Shown piece by piece: positions 42,336 through 49,466 of a stretch of 49,466 bases of DNA. The stretch lies in assembly GCF_003003885.1 (NCBI RefSeq), contig NZ_PVWN01000030.1, forward strand, positions 1 to 49,466, written 5' to 3'. This DNA is from Chlorogloea sp. CCALA 695. Its GTDB lineage: Bacteria > Cyanobacteriota > Cyanobacteriia > Cyanobacteriales > Chroococcidiopsidaceae. The translations under genes were made by a program, and so were the position numbers. The notes beneath the pieces are model-generated. The model was not told the origin of the DNA, did not search any database, and worked only from the letters and a program-made list of their open reading frames with translations. Position 1 is the stretch's first letter, and every line of letters starts with the position of its first letter.

Positions 42336-43964
42336 TCAAGAAATTGAGTTGAAAATATCTAGATCGCCAATAGCAAACTTAGAGTCGTCTATAGGACTTG
42401 AAGGTAATGCCTGGGCATCTGCTTTATTTCGCATCGATTCAACGCGATCTGCTTCTCGAATTGCCAAAGGCTTAATTTGCCTGCGTTCTTCAATGATTGC
42501 TTCTACAGAAAGCATCAAGGGGAAATTTTTTAGATTGCTATTATCTTCTATAGCAATAGTCTCAGCAAAAATACTTGCCGCCGCTCGTTCAACTATAGTT
42601 TGGATTTCCGAGCCTACACAACGCTTTGTTTCTTTAAGAATCCTCCGCCATTGCTGATCGCTCCAGGGATCGCCGCCATTGGCAAACCGCTTGTCAAATC
42701 GAGAAGCGTGAATTTTAAATATGTGGTGTCTTTCCCCTTCGTTTGGCAAATCAATTTTAAATAAGTAATCGAATCTTCCTGCGCGGGTAAGTTCGGGAGG
42801 CAACCACTCCATGCGGTTAACCGAAGCCATAACTAATACATCACTTTGTCGTTCCTGCATCCAAGTTAAAAGTTGCCCCGCTAATCGCTTGGCAAGAGGG
42901 TCGTCTCCAGCAAAGCTTTTATCAAAATCATCAAAATACACAATGACTTGATTAAGCCGATCGGCTAAGGCAAATAAACGCTTAAGCTTAATTTCAGCAA
43001 GGTTTCCAAAGCTTCGGAAGTTCCCCCAATCGATCATAATAAGAGGGATATTCATGTTTTGAGAACAGGCTTTGGCAGAGTGAGATTTTCCTGTCCCAGG
43101 CGGCCCTACAAGTAAAATCCCCTTGGGGACGCGCAAATTATATTCCTTAGCGCGAGGAGCAAGTAATGCCTTAAATCTTTTAAAAGATTCCTGCATTAAT
43201 TGAAGACCGCCAAGCTCTACTAATGATGGTAATACAAAATCGCAGTCATACAAACGCTTGAGTAGCTGAGTTTTTTTACCAAGCATTAGAGAAGGCAATT
43301 CACTAGAATTGACTGCGGGAAAATCAATCTTAATGGCTTCCAAGCACGAAATAATATCGGCAATATATAATCCCGCAGAAGAAACCGCAACAGCTTCCCA
43401 CTCATTTGGGTTAAGAGACGGAAAAATATTACTTGCAATTAAATTGCTAACAATTTCTTTAGTCTCTGGCAATTCTTGAACCCACAGAGGAACAATACTT
43501 CCCAGTTCCCCCGTAATCTCTGCGCTCGGTCCTAGCAATATCGCTGTTTTACCCGTAGACCGCTCTAGTTCCAAGTTAGCGATCGCCGACTTGAGCCACT
43601 GACAAACTAAAAACAAGTCAGTATCTTGAGTTTCGCTTTCTTTAAGCCAAGGATAAATGTTTTCAATAATTAAGATGCCAGTTCCTTTGTAAGCCCTCCA
43701 GAAATTGAAAATTTCAAAGTAATTCTCTCTATTTTGCTTATTAACAGGAAGAAAACATGAAAGATCCTCTAATAGAAGTTTGTTGTCATCACCATTAGTA
43801 AGCTTTTTAACGCAACCAAAATTCAAATTCCACAAAAAAACTTGAATATTAGCAGCTTTGCCGTAGTTTACAAGTTTAGAAAAAAACCTTTGGCGTTCTG
43901 CAATAGGGGATTCGCAAGCAACAATTGGGTAATTTCTACTCAAAAGTTCTTCTAAGGCAGTCAT
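42336..43964 (-). CDS. Ycf46-like AAA+ ATPase
   Basis: 542 residues. The N-terminal half (about 1-270) has a region (ACESPIAERQRFF, then QVFLWNLNFG) like the Ycf46 family. The AAA core starts KGILLVGPPGTGKSHSA (Lys293), then FRSFGNLAEIKLKRLF, Walker B IVYFDDFDK (Asp345-Asp346 in place of the usual Asp-Glu), and a C-terminal ELTRAGRFDYLFKIDLPNE with the arginine finger region. Ycf46-type proteins are common in cyanobacteria, but their function is poorly defined. Here the gene is 3 bp from an upstream membrane protein and 4 bp from the DUF192 gene. A chaperone or remodelling role for envelope components is a reasonable guess. The Walker B Asp for Glu may slow hydrolysis. Confidence 0.82.
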   Translation of the reverse strand: MTALEELLSRNYPIVACESPIAERQRFFSKLVNYGKAANIQVFLWNLNFGCVKKLTNGDDNKLLLEDLSCFLPVNKQNRENYFEIFNFWRAYKGTGILIIENIYPWLKESETQDTDLFLVCQWLKSAIANLELERSTGKTAILLGPSAEITGELGSIVPLWVQELPETKEIVSNLIASNIFPSLNPNEWEAVAVSSAGLYIADIISCLEAIKIDFPAVNSSELPSLMLGKKTQLLKRLYDCDFVLPSLVELGGLQLMQESFKRFKALLAPRAKEYNLRVPKGILLVGPPGTGKSHSAKACSQNMNIPLIMIDWGNFRSFGNLAEIKLKRLFALADRLNQVIVYFDDFDKSFAGDDPLAKRLAGQLLTWMQERQSDVLVMASVNRMEWLPPELTRAGRFDYLFKIDLPNEGERHHIFKIHASRFDKRFANGGDPWSDQQWRRILKETKRCVGSEIQTIVERAAASIFAETIAIEDNSNLKNFPLMLSVEAIIEERRQIKPLAIREADRVESMRNKADAQALPSSPIDDSKFAIGDLDIFNSIS

Positions 43965-43967
43965 TAA

Positions 43968-44420
43968 TTAACTCCAAATATATTCAATAAGTAAATTGCA
44001 CTTCCAAACCACCTCTTTTACCATATCAAAAAAAACTTTCCAGCCCAAAACCATTCCTAATAGACCATTTAGAAATAATTTAAAAATAATAAGAATTAAA
44101 CTACCAAGTATTGAGGATTGACGAATTTCGACAGTTGTTTTGCTGTAGCAATAGTAACTACTACGAATTCGATCTAACTCTCTTGCTTCCTGCCTCTCTT
44201 TGAGCCATGACTCTACTTTCCATCCCCAAGGGGCAAAACCTAATATTAAACCTATTTGAAGAGGATAGAACCACTCATATTTTGTTCCGGCAGTATAATA
44301 ATAAGCAAAGATACAAAATCCTAATCCTGTTCTGAAGATTATAGAGAAAATTGGCACAAATATGAGAAACAGTAAACCAATGCTGTGAAGTATTTTATGA
44401 AAAAAATTATGCTGTTTCAA
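43968..44420 (-). CDS. Membrane protein of unknown family, 150 aa
   Basis: Several hydrophobic segments: about 12-42, 50-68 and 103-135. Between them is a charged stretch with WKVESWLKERQEARELDRIR. No known motif. The stop is 3 bp before the AAA ATPase start and the ATG is 16 bp after the TpsB stop, so it is part of the same transcript. It could be a membrane partner of the AAA ATPase, but that is context only. Confidence 0.6.
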   Translation of the reverse strand: MKQHNFFHKILHSIGLLFLIFVPIFSIIFRTGLGFCIFAYYYTAGTKYEWFYPLQIGLILGFAPWGWKVESWLKERQEARELDRIRSSYYCYSKTTVEIRQSSILGSLILIIFKLFLNGLLGMVLGWKVFFDMVKEVVWKCNLLIEYIWS

Positions 44421-44436
44421 CTCCTTACTCCTCTGC

Positions 44437-46191
44437 TTAAAAAGGTTTTATCCTGATTGAAAAAGATAACCCATCATTTTGCAAGGAATCGTTGCGATTG
44501 TCAATATTTACAAGAGGGATGCCCCAGTCTATAGTAGCATATAAGTAATCTTTTAACTGATAGCGCACTCCCACACCTATACTTGATAAGGTATTACTGG
44601 AATCGATATCGTTGTTACTCCATCCCGTCCCCAAATCAAAAAATGGCACAAGTTGAATAGTTCCAATTCCCTGTGGGTCTTGAAGAATTGGAAACTGTAC
44701 TTCAATAGAACCAACAATTCCGCTATCATGAGCAGCATATCCATATTGATAGCCCCGGACGCTATTAAAACCACCAAGAGTAAATTGTTCTCCTAACAAC
44801 AAGGAATCTTTGGTTAGTTGAGCCGCGACCCTGGTAGCCAAAACTATATTTTTTCTGAAATTAACCGCTTTTACCCATTGAATAGAACCGTTCCAGCTTA
44901 AAAAACGCCCATCAGTCCCATTATCATTAATTGTCGAACCTAAAAAATCTAAACCTAAACTAAATCGGGACTTAGCAGCTATTGAGCTAGTAGGATTAGC
45001 TTTAATCCAATCCGTTGTCAAGCGAATTGCCGTTACGTTGGATTCGCCATTTTCCGCACCTAAATTAAAGGAAAATGGTTCGTCGTCAAACAAAAAAGTT
45101 TGAATATTTTGCACGTCAGCCGATAAACCCAAGGCAAATTCAGAACTAGGTGAACGAGTAATTGGTTGGCGAAACCCTACTGAATAAGTCGTAGCTCGGC
45201 TGTTGATGTCTAAAGGCGCAAAGGTTTCTTCAATAATTTTACTTCTACCGCGAGAAGCTGCAATAATCAACTTGCCATCATGGGGATTTAACGGGATTGC
45301 ATAATTTAGACTATACGTGCTTATTCCTTCAGTAATACCACTCTCAATATTTATAGAGTCCCCAAAACCAAAAAAATTATTGTGGCTTACTGCGGCTGTA
45401 ATTCCCAGAGAACCTACTGAAGATGAATTTTTATTATCAATGGCGATCACACTACTAAGCGCTGGTGCTTGAGTTAAATTTAAGATTAATACACTTTTTT
45501 GAGGAGCAGATCCTGCCACCAATTCAGCCTGAACTCTACTAAAAAGCGGGTTTTGTTGTAATTGCTCTAAGCTATCGTTAAGTTTAAAACGGTTTAGAGG
45601 TTTAGCTCCGCTCCTTAATCGGGAAGTTACATAGCTTGTTGCTAAACGCCTTAAAGCTGGCTGCGGACATTTAGGCTTAAGTTCGCTAGAACCACGTTCT
45701 GAATTTGTTGTGTCCATTTCTACACTACTAACTAATGGTTGACACAAAAATTCAATATCCTCTAGTTCGCCTTCCACAGCAATAAACTGAATAACGCCAG
45801 TGGATATATTTTGAGGGGGCAGAAAAACTCCTGATGTAATATATCCCTTTGAAATATAAAACTGCGTAAGCGCATTTCTAATCGTAGATATTTCCTCAAA
45901 AGTTATTTCTCTGCCAACAAATGGCGATGTAACTACTGCTAATTCCTCTTGACTAAATACTGTACTATTAGAAACCTTTACCTCTATGATGGTTTTAGCA
46001 GCAGAACCAGATTCAATTTGAGATGAAGATTGCCAATCTCTCAACAATTGTTCCACTGAACTTCTGTTTGGCTGTTCTAAACCAAGCTGACCACCAACTT
46101 GAGCATTAGCTATATTTGAATTATAGAGTGCGTATAAACTACTGAAACTTAATGTAATAATTGTTACTTTAATAAAGTCGATTTGAACCAT
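44437..46191 (-). CDS. TpsB/FhaC-type outer-membrane transporter (two-partner secretion)
   Basis: 584 residues: a signal peptide (about 1-31, ending NAQ), one or two POTRA domains (about 65-145 with NALTQFYISKGYITSGVFLPPQ, and about 195-240), and a 16-strand-like beta barrel to the C-terminus. The barrel includes GGFNSVRGYQYG, the VRGY tip of loop 6 that is diagnostic of the Omp85/TpsB superfamily. It normally exports a large TpsA adhesin or exoprotein, but no TpsA gene is visible in the window. It is the first gene of the string TpsB, membrane protein, AAA, DUF192. In this setting it may provide an outer-membrane port linked to mating or adhesion, or serve a chromosomal partner. Confidence 0.85.
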   Translation of the reverse strand: MVQIDFIKVTIITLSFSSLYALYNSNIANAQVGGQLGLEQPNRSSVEQLLRDWQSSSQIESGSAAKTIIEVKVSNSTVFSQEELAVVTSPFVGREITFEEISTIRNALTQFYISKGYITSGVFLPPQNISTGVIQFIAVEGELEDIEFLCQPLVSSVEMDTTNSERGSSELKPKCPQPALRRLATSYVTSRLRSGAKPLNRFKLNDSLEQLQQNPLFSRVQAELVAGSAPQKSVLILNLTQAPALSSVIAIDNKNSSSVGSLGITAAVSHNNFFGFGDSINIESGITEGISTYSLNYAIPLNPHDGKLIIAASRGRSKIIEETFAPLDINSRATTYSVGFRQPITRSPSSEFALGLSADVQNIQTFLFDDEPFSFNLGAENGESNVTAIRLTTDWIKANPTSSIAAKSRFSLGLDFLGSTINDNGTDGRFLSWNGSIQWVKAVNFRKNIVLATRVAAQLTKDSLLLGEQFTLGGFNSVRGYQYGYAAHDSGIVGSIEVQFPILQDPQGIGTIQLVPFFDLGTGWSNNDIDSSNTLSSIGVGVRYQLKDYLYATIDWGIPLVNIDNRNDSLQNDGLSFSIRIKPF

Positions 46192-46357
46192 TAAAAAAAA
46201 TTTTGAGTGTCGGACTTGACAAACTATACTTTAATCACTGTGTTAATACAAATATACTATATACTGCATAGTTAGATAGAAACTAATTATATTTTAGGAA
46301 ATTTAGATACGAGTTTTAGTAAAAGCTTACCTATTTTTTATCTGAGGATATATGCGT
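46192..46357. promoter_or_regulatory. Divergent promoter region
   Basis: About 165 bp between the minus-strand TpsB gene and the plus-strand 46358 gene. A TTGACA occurs at 46216-46221 on the plus strand, and TATACT occurs at 46254-46259 and 46260-46265. Their spacing is too wide for one sigma-70 pair, so I do not fix a promoter. Confidence 0.35.
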
Positions 46358-47140
46358 ATGCGATCGCTTAGTAATTTAGAGATGCAAGATAGGGTAGATG
46401 GCAAGCTTACGACAGCAATGCAGTTTAGTATTTTAAAAGAGTTAATAGCTCAACTTGACATCCCTATTGAAGATTTTAAAGCAATAGCTTCTAATGGCAT
46501 CAACCTGGAAGAGCAAGAAAAAGCAATAAAAAACGTTGGCATAGAGATAAATCAAATAAACGAGGCATTTCAGACGGAAATTAAAACTTTTTCAGAACTT
46601 GTTGCAAGCCAATTTACCCAAGAATTTTCACCAAATATCAACGAAGAGAACTTACAGGCAAGCACAACAACAAAAGTAGACGCTAACACAGATGCCACGA
46701 ATACTGACACCATCACAATAGAAGCACCTATCGAAGTAGATGAGAATATAGCTACAGTGCAGGAGGTCAGGGATATAGTTATTCCGTTAATTGTTTTACG
46801 ACTAAAAAATAACGGAGTAGTTAATGAAGAAAATAAAACCATAGCCTACGAAAGCGAAAAATACTTAGCCGTTGCCAAAACTGAAAACGATGTACAATTT
46901 CTAAGACTTGAAAAAATTATTTTTGATTGTGAAAGTAGTAAAGAGATTGTGTTAGCTTCTAAAGATAACAATTCAGATGCTTACAATGTTACCGTGAATA
47001 ATCTTAGTAAAAAAGAGCTTGAACATTTTAAAGCTTTGTTTTTAAAAACTTTTGAAAAGACGAAAACAAGTCTCAATACAGGCAAAGATAATAATCAATT
47101 AAGCAAGTTATCTGAGAAAAATGACAAGGAAATAGGTTAA
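46358..47140 (+). CDS. Unknown acidic protein, 260 aa, possibly related to the 959-aa protein
   Basis: No membrane segment and no catalytic motif. The N-terminal half is helical and acidic, and a Thr/Asp-rich linker follows near 105-130. The C-terminal part (about 135-235) includes IVLRLKNNGVV, YESEKYLAVAKTENDVQFLRLE and an LSKKELEHF end. These resemble by eye the modules of the large protein at 25508-28387 (ALLIKYGT ... YYSDKFTI ... ISIHRR). I chose the ATG at 46358 because GAGGA at 46344-46348 is then 9 nt upstream; the alternative ATG at 46352 would leave only 3 nt. A HIP1 site overlaps the start codons. The stop overlaps the convergent gene by 4 bp. Confidence 0.6.
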   Translation: MRSLSNLEMQDRVDGKLTTAMQFSILKELIAQLDIPIEDFKAIASNGINLEEQEKAIKNVGIEINQINEAFQTEIKTFSELVASQFTQEFSPNINEENLQASTTTKVDANTDATNTDTITIEAPIEVDENIATVQEVRDIVIPLIVLRLKNNGVVNEENKTIAYESEKYLAVAKTENDVQFLRLEKIIFDCESSKEIVLASKDNNSDAYNVTVNNLSKKELEHFKALFLKTFEKTKTSLNTGKDNNQLSKLSEKNDKEIG

Positions 47141-47370
47141 ATTAATCCGAGGCTAAATCCAATTAAAAAAGTTAAGAATGCACAAAACATTCTTGTACTT
47201 GTTCTAAGAGGCGTTCTAGGATAAATGATAACAAGTGTTATTGAGTAATAGATTACGCCTATAATATTATTCAAATTACGGTCATTTATAAAAGTCGAAA
47301 TGGCAATCACATCAACTAAAGCTAGGATTGCGGTAAGTAACCAAGCAATTATTTTTTCTGCTCTATTCAC
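47137..47370 (-). CDS. Small membrane protein, 77 aa
   Basis: Three hydrophobic segments (about 8-26, 33-50 and 60-76) separated by short basic loops (PRTPLRTSTR). No family recognised. It is convergent with and overlaps the 46358 gene by 4 bp. Its ATG (47370) is 78 bp from the response regulator gene on the other strand, so the two start from a shared region. A small membrane regulator or holin-like protein are alternatives without evidence. Confidence 0.5.
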   Translation of the reverse strand: MNRAEKIIAWLLTAILALVDVIAISTFINDRNLNNIIGVIYYSITLVIIYPRTPLRTSTRMFCAFLTFLIGFSLGLI

Positions 47371-47448
47371 GATGCACAGCCCAAAATAACGCCAATTATA
47401 ACACTAAGATCAACCCGCTTAACTCAATTTCGACCAGGACAAAAAAAG

Positions 47449-48117
47449 ATGGAAAAAACAATTAGCGTTGTTATCATTGAAAATGATGACTTGTACAGAA
47501 TGGGAGCGCTTGAAATACTTTCAAAAACAGGAAAGTTTATAGTTTCTGGATTAACAAAAAATCTCCAGGAGGGAATGCAACTAATTCAAAACTTGCAACC
47601 AGATGTTGTAGTGCTTAATATAGACTGGCTTAGTCTAAGTGATCTTCATAACATAAATATCATCAAAAATAATTCTAAAGCCAACTTAGTTATTCTTACT
47701 CTTGACAGGAATAAAGAAGTTATTAAAGCCGCAATAAATCTTGGTGCAAATTGTTGTTATTGTAAAAATAGTCAAGGTAAAAACTTAGCTGAAAAATTTG
47801 TTGAAGCTGTTGTATCAGCTTACAAAAATCAATCATGGATAGACCCTAGTATAAGTGGAATTTTAGTCGAAAATTTTTTGGATAGTAAAAGCAAGACAGA
47901 AAATCAATTATCGCCAAAAGAAGTTATTTGTTTAAAATTAATTGCTTCAGGAATGAAAAATGAAGTAGTAGCTAGTCGGATGAATGTTGCAGAAGGTACA
48001 GTTAGATCCTACTTATCAAATATATTTGCTAAATTAAACGTAGAGAATAAGCTAAATGCTATCCGCAAAGGAATTCAAACAGGCATTATAACCGTTGCTG
48101 ATATGAAGATTAGTTAA
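47449..48117 (+). CDS. LuxR/NarL-type response regulator with atypical receiver
   Basis: 222 residues: a receiver-like domain (about 1-125) and a LuxR-type helix-turn-helix (about 153-207: LSPKEVICLKLIASGMKN, then VASRMNVAEGTVRSYLSNI). The receiver has the acidic pair near the N-terminus (END at 11-13). The usual phosphoacceptor Asp, however, is Asn57 (PDVVVLNID), so conventional phosphorylation is unlikely and the protein may respond to another signal or be constitutive. AGGA about 9 nt before the ATG is a good ribosome-binding site. No histidine kinase is nearby. It could control the T4SS or partition genes; no operator evidence exists. Confidence 0.82.
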   Translation: MEKTISVVIIENDDLYRMGALEILSKTGKFIVSGLTKNLQEGMQLIQNLQPDVVVLNIDWLSLSDLHNINIIKNNSKANLVILTLDRNKEVIKAAINLGANCCYCKNSQGKNLAEKFVEAVVSAYKNQSWIDPSISGILVENFLDSKSKTENQLSPKEVICLKLIASGMKNEVVASRMNVAEGTVRSYLSNIFAKLNVENKLNAIRKGIQTGIITVADMKIS

Positions 48118-48123
48118 TTATCA

Positions 48124-48726
48124 TCAATCAACTAAAATAATACAAGCACCTAAATCTTTTTGCTGCTGTTGGCAAGCTTTAATAATACCCGCATTTTTAG
48201 TATAAATAGCTCGTGCAGCTTTACCGTTAGGCGATTTAGCCCACACAAGAGCTTCTTTGTCTTGAAAAGGTAAGTTAACCGATCGAGCAGATTCTGTAGC
48301 TGTTTTGTAGCTAAGACCACCTACGACTACGCCTAATCCTAAAGTTAGCCCCAAAGCTCCAGCTATTAACCCCCAGTTTGAGTAACTCAAATTTAACTTA
48401 GACGTGCCTCCTCGATTAATTTCTACTTTCAATAACTCTTTTGAGGCATCAGCAATGGCACTTTTTTGTTGTTGTATGGCGACAGTAGCAGCACTTTTAA
48501 GTTGGCTATCTACCATATTTGTCCACCCTACTACTACCGAGTCAAGTCTACCTGGTAGCTGCTGTAATGCAAACTGGGTAGTTCCAAGTTCGGCATACAA
48601 GTTAAATAGCGGATCGTCTGGTCTTACCCCTAATTTTAGAATCCAACTTGTGATCTCAGCTTTTTTTTCTTCAGAATACTCAGATAGAACTTTCTCAACA
48701 ATTTTAGCAACACTAGAGTCGGTCAT
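48124..48726 (-). CDS. Membrane-anchored protein of unknown family, 200 aa
   Basis: The N-terminal half is helical (about 1-110). One membrane segment follows (about 118-138, LIAGALGLTLGLGVVVGG). A C-terminal domain with WAKSPNGKAARAIYTKN, Cys and GACI follows. From memory, this tail resembles a cyanobacterial family of unknown function, possibly DUF6753, but I am not sure of the name. It starts 5 bp downstream of the P-loop gene, so the two form an operon. Convergent with the response regulator; only 6 bp separate the stops. Confidence 0.6.
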   Translation of the reverse strand: MTDSSVAKIVEKVLSEYSEEKKAEITSWILKLGVRPDDPLFNLYAELGTTQFALQQLPGRLDSVVVGWTNMVDSQLKSAATVAIQQQKSAIADASKELLKVEINRGGTSKLNLSYSNWGLIAGALGLTLGLGVVVGGLSYKTATESARSVNLPFQDKEALVWAKSPNGKAARAIYTKNAGIIKACQQQQKDLGACIILVD

Positions 48727-48731
48727 AATAA

Positions 48732-49466
48732 TTAGATTATTCCATCCATTTTTTCAAATAAAGCCAAGGCATTAGTTAGTCCTAAATATTCGGCTGCTAC
48801 AACATTGCTAGAAACAAGAGAATGAAAATCAGTTACCCAATAAAAAAGCACACCTTTTTGTAACTGATTCAAGGTTGAATTGGCTTCTAAAGCAAAAGTA
48901 TAGGTTGAATTAGTATCTTCAATCATCTCGTATAAATTTTGACTTAAGTTTTTTAAATTTACCTCTATGCCCTCTAATGCTGTTACCTTAGTTTTAGTTT
49001 CACTATGATCGTAGTGAAAAAAATCTTTCGTAAAATATTCGTTTTTAACAATTATATAATCTGCGCGATCGCCAATCGCCTCTATTACTTCTTGCAAGTA
49101 ATGATCTACGCACTCTCTACGGTGGGAAATTGGATGTAGGAAAGTGACACGATAACCAGTTGCTTCTAAGTTTTTCAGCAAAGAGACATCTTTTTCAAAA
49201 CTTCTAAATTCCACGAAGTTTTGACCAGGCATATCTGTTAAAACGACATCAACAGTGTCCCCACGTTCCAAATCAATCAAAAGACTGTCCGAATCACCTC
49301 TAGAAAAACCCAACTGATTGATATCAAAATAATTTTTGTACTCTGCTAATTTATAGCGATGACCGTGATAATAAACGCGGGGGGTTAATTTTTGCTTCAG
49401 ATATAAATCGAGTAGAAGCCTTGCACTTGTAGACTTACCTACACGGGAGTCACCGATAGTAATTAC
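48732..49466 (-). CDS. StbB-like P-loop ATPase, incomplete at the window edge
   Basis: The frame is open through the right end of the window, so the N-terminus is missing. The readable 244 residues start with VITIGDSRVGKSTSA, whose Walker A Lys is encoded at 49434-49436. They continue with VVLTDMPGQNF, a Walker B-like Asp, and end with HYLQEVIEAI and the segment IIVKNEYF. The pattern resembles StbB-type P-loop proteins of conjugative plasmids, which affect plasmid localisation and transfer, or other ParA-related motors. A TTG at 49313 is only an internal codon. Operon partner: the 200-aa membrane protein. Confidence 0.65.
   Translation of the reverse strand, partial: VITIGDSRVGKSTSARLLLDLYLKQKLTPRVYYHGHRYKLAEYKNYFDINQLGFSRGDSDSLLIDLERGDTVDVVLTDMPGQNFVEFRSFEKDVSLLKNLEATGYRVTFLHPISHRRECVDHYLQEVIEAIGDRADYIIVKNEYFTKDFFHYDHSETKTKVTALEGIEVNLKNLSQNLYEMIEDTNSTYTFALEANSTLNQLQKGVLFYWVTDFHSLVSSNVVAAEYLGLTNALALFEKMDGII

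Noticed and set aside
1-49466. rRNA, tRNA genes or an intact insertion sequence
   Set aside because: I saw no conserved RNA segments and no transposase with recognisable catalytic motifs. Short decayed fragments could still have been missed.

Overview
The window looks like part of a large cyanobacterial conjugative plasmid. It is AT-rich and carries more than 20 copies of the cyanobacterial HIP1 octamer GCGATCGC. It encodes a relaxase with an accessory protein, a coupling ATPase and a near-complete type IV secretion system (T4SS) in virB-like order, plus an actin-type partition locus. I see no rRNA, tRNA, CRISPR array, intact transposase or recognisable replication initiator. The closest broad class I know is the cyanobacterial MPF-C mating system (prototype on the Nostoc PCC 7120 alpha plasmid); that placement is recall plus gene order, not a search.

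Layout. (1) 0-7.3 kb: an unknown gene, a DarB-like methyltransferase fused to a Strawberry-notch-type helicase, four small unknown genes separated by hairpins, and a convergent unknown gene. (2) 7.3-11.8 kb: a 1508-residue protein that I read as a single-chain, double-psi-beta-barrel RNA polymerase homologue. It has a DFDGD catalytic motif, an upstream KG motif, and downstream motifs resembling those of eukaryotic RNA-directed polymerases and phage YonO. This is the most interesting gene in the window. (3) 12.5-17.0 kb: a STAND NTPase with an N-terminal Cap4-like nuclease domain, a probable Avs-type anti-phage gene, followed by decayed fragments (integrase, helicase, unknown) to 18.2 kb. (4) 18.3-22.3 kb, minus strand: a partition operon of nine 11-bp direct repeats (parC-like), a ParR-like adaptor, a ParM-like actin and a translationally coupled lipoprotein, then two unknown genes. 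(5) 22.4-24.2 kb: a MobC-like protein and a MOBP-type relaxase, followed by a broken conserved gene and an HNH-like zinc-ribbon endonuclease gene. (6) 25.5-41.5 kb, minus strand: T4SS genes, read in transcription order as VirB2, VirB3, a mini-paralogue of the VirB4 N-terminus, VirB4, VirB5, VirB6, VirB8, VirB10, VirB9, an anchored periplasmic protein, VirD4 and a large modular unknown. (7) 41.8-46.2 kb, minus strand: a second gene string, ending at a perfect 18-bp hairpin, with a TpsB/FhaC outer-membrane transporter, a membrane protein, a Ycf46-like AAA ATPase and a DUF192 protein. (8) 46.3-49.5 kb: unknown genes, an atypical LuxR-type response regulator and a StbB-like P-loop gene cut by the window end.

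How it fits together (inference). The relaxase and MobC process the plasmid, VirD4 couples it to the VirB channel, and TpsB with the AAA and DUF192 proteins may adapt the apparatus to a cyanobacterial envelope. ParM/ParR/parC keep the plasmid in dividing cells. The STAND nuclease and the methyltransferase-helicase would serve defence and anti-restriction. The polymerase-like protein could transcribe or prime plasmid DNA independently of the host enzyme, but nothing in the sequence proves activity.
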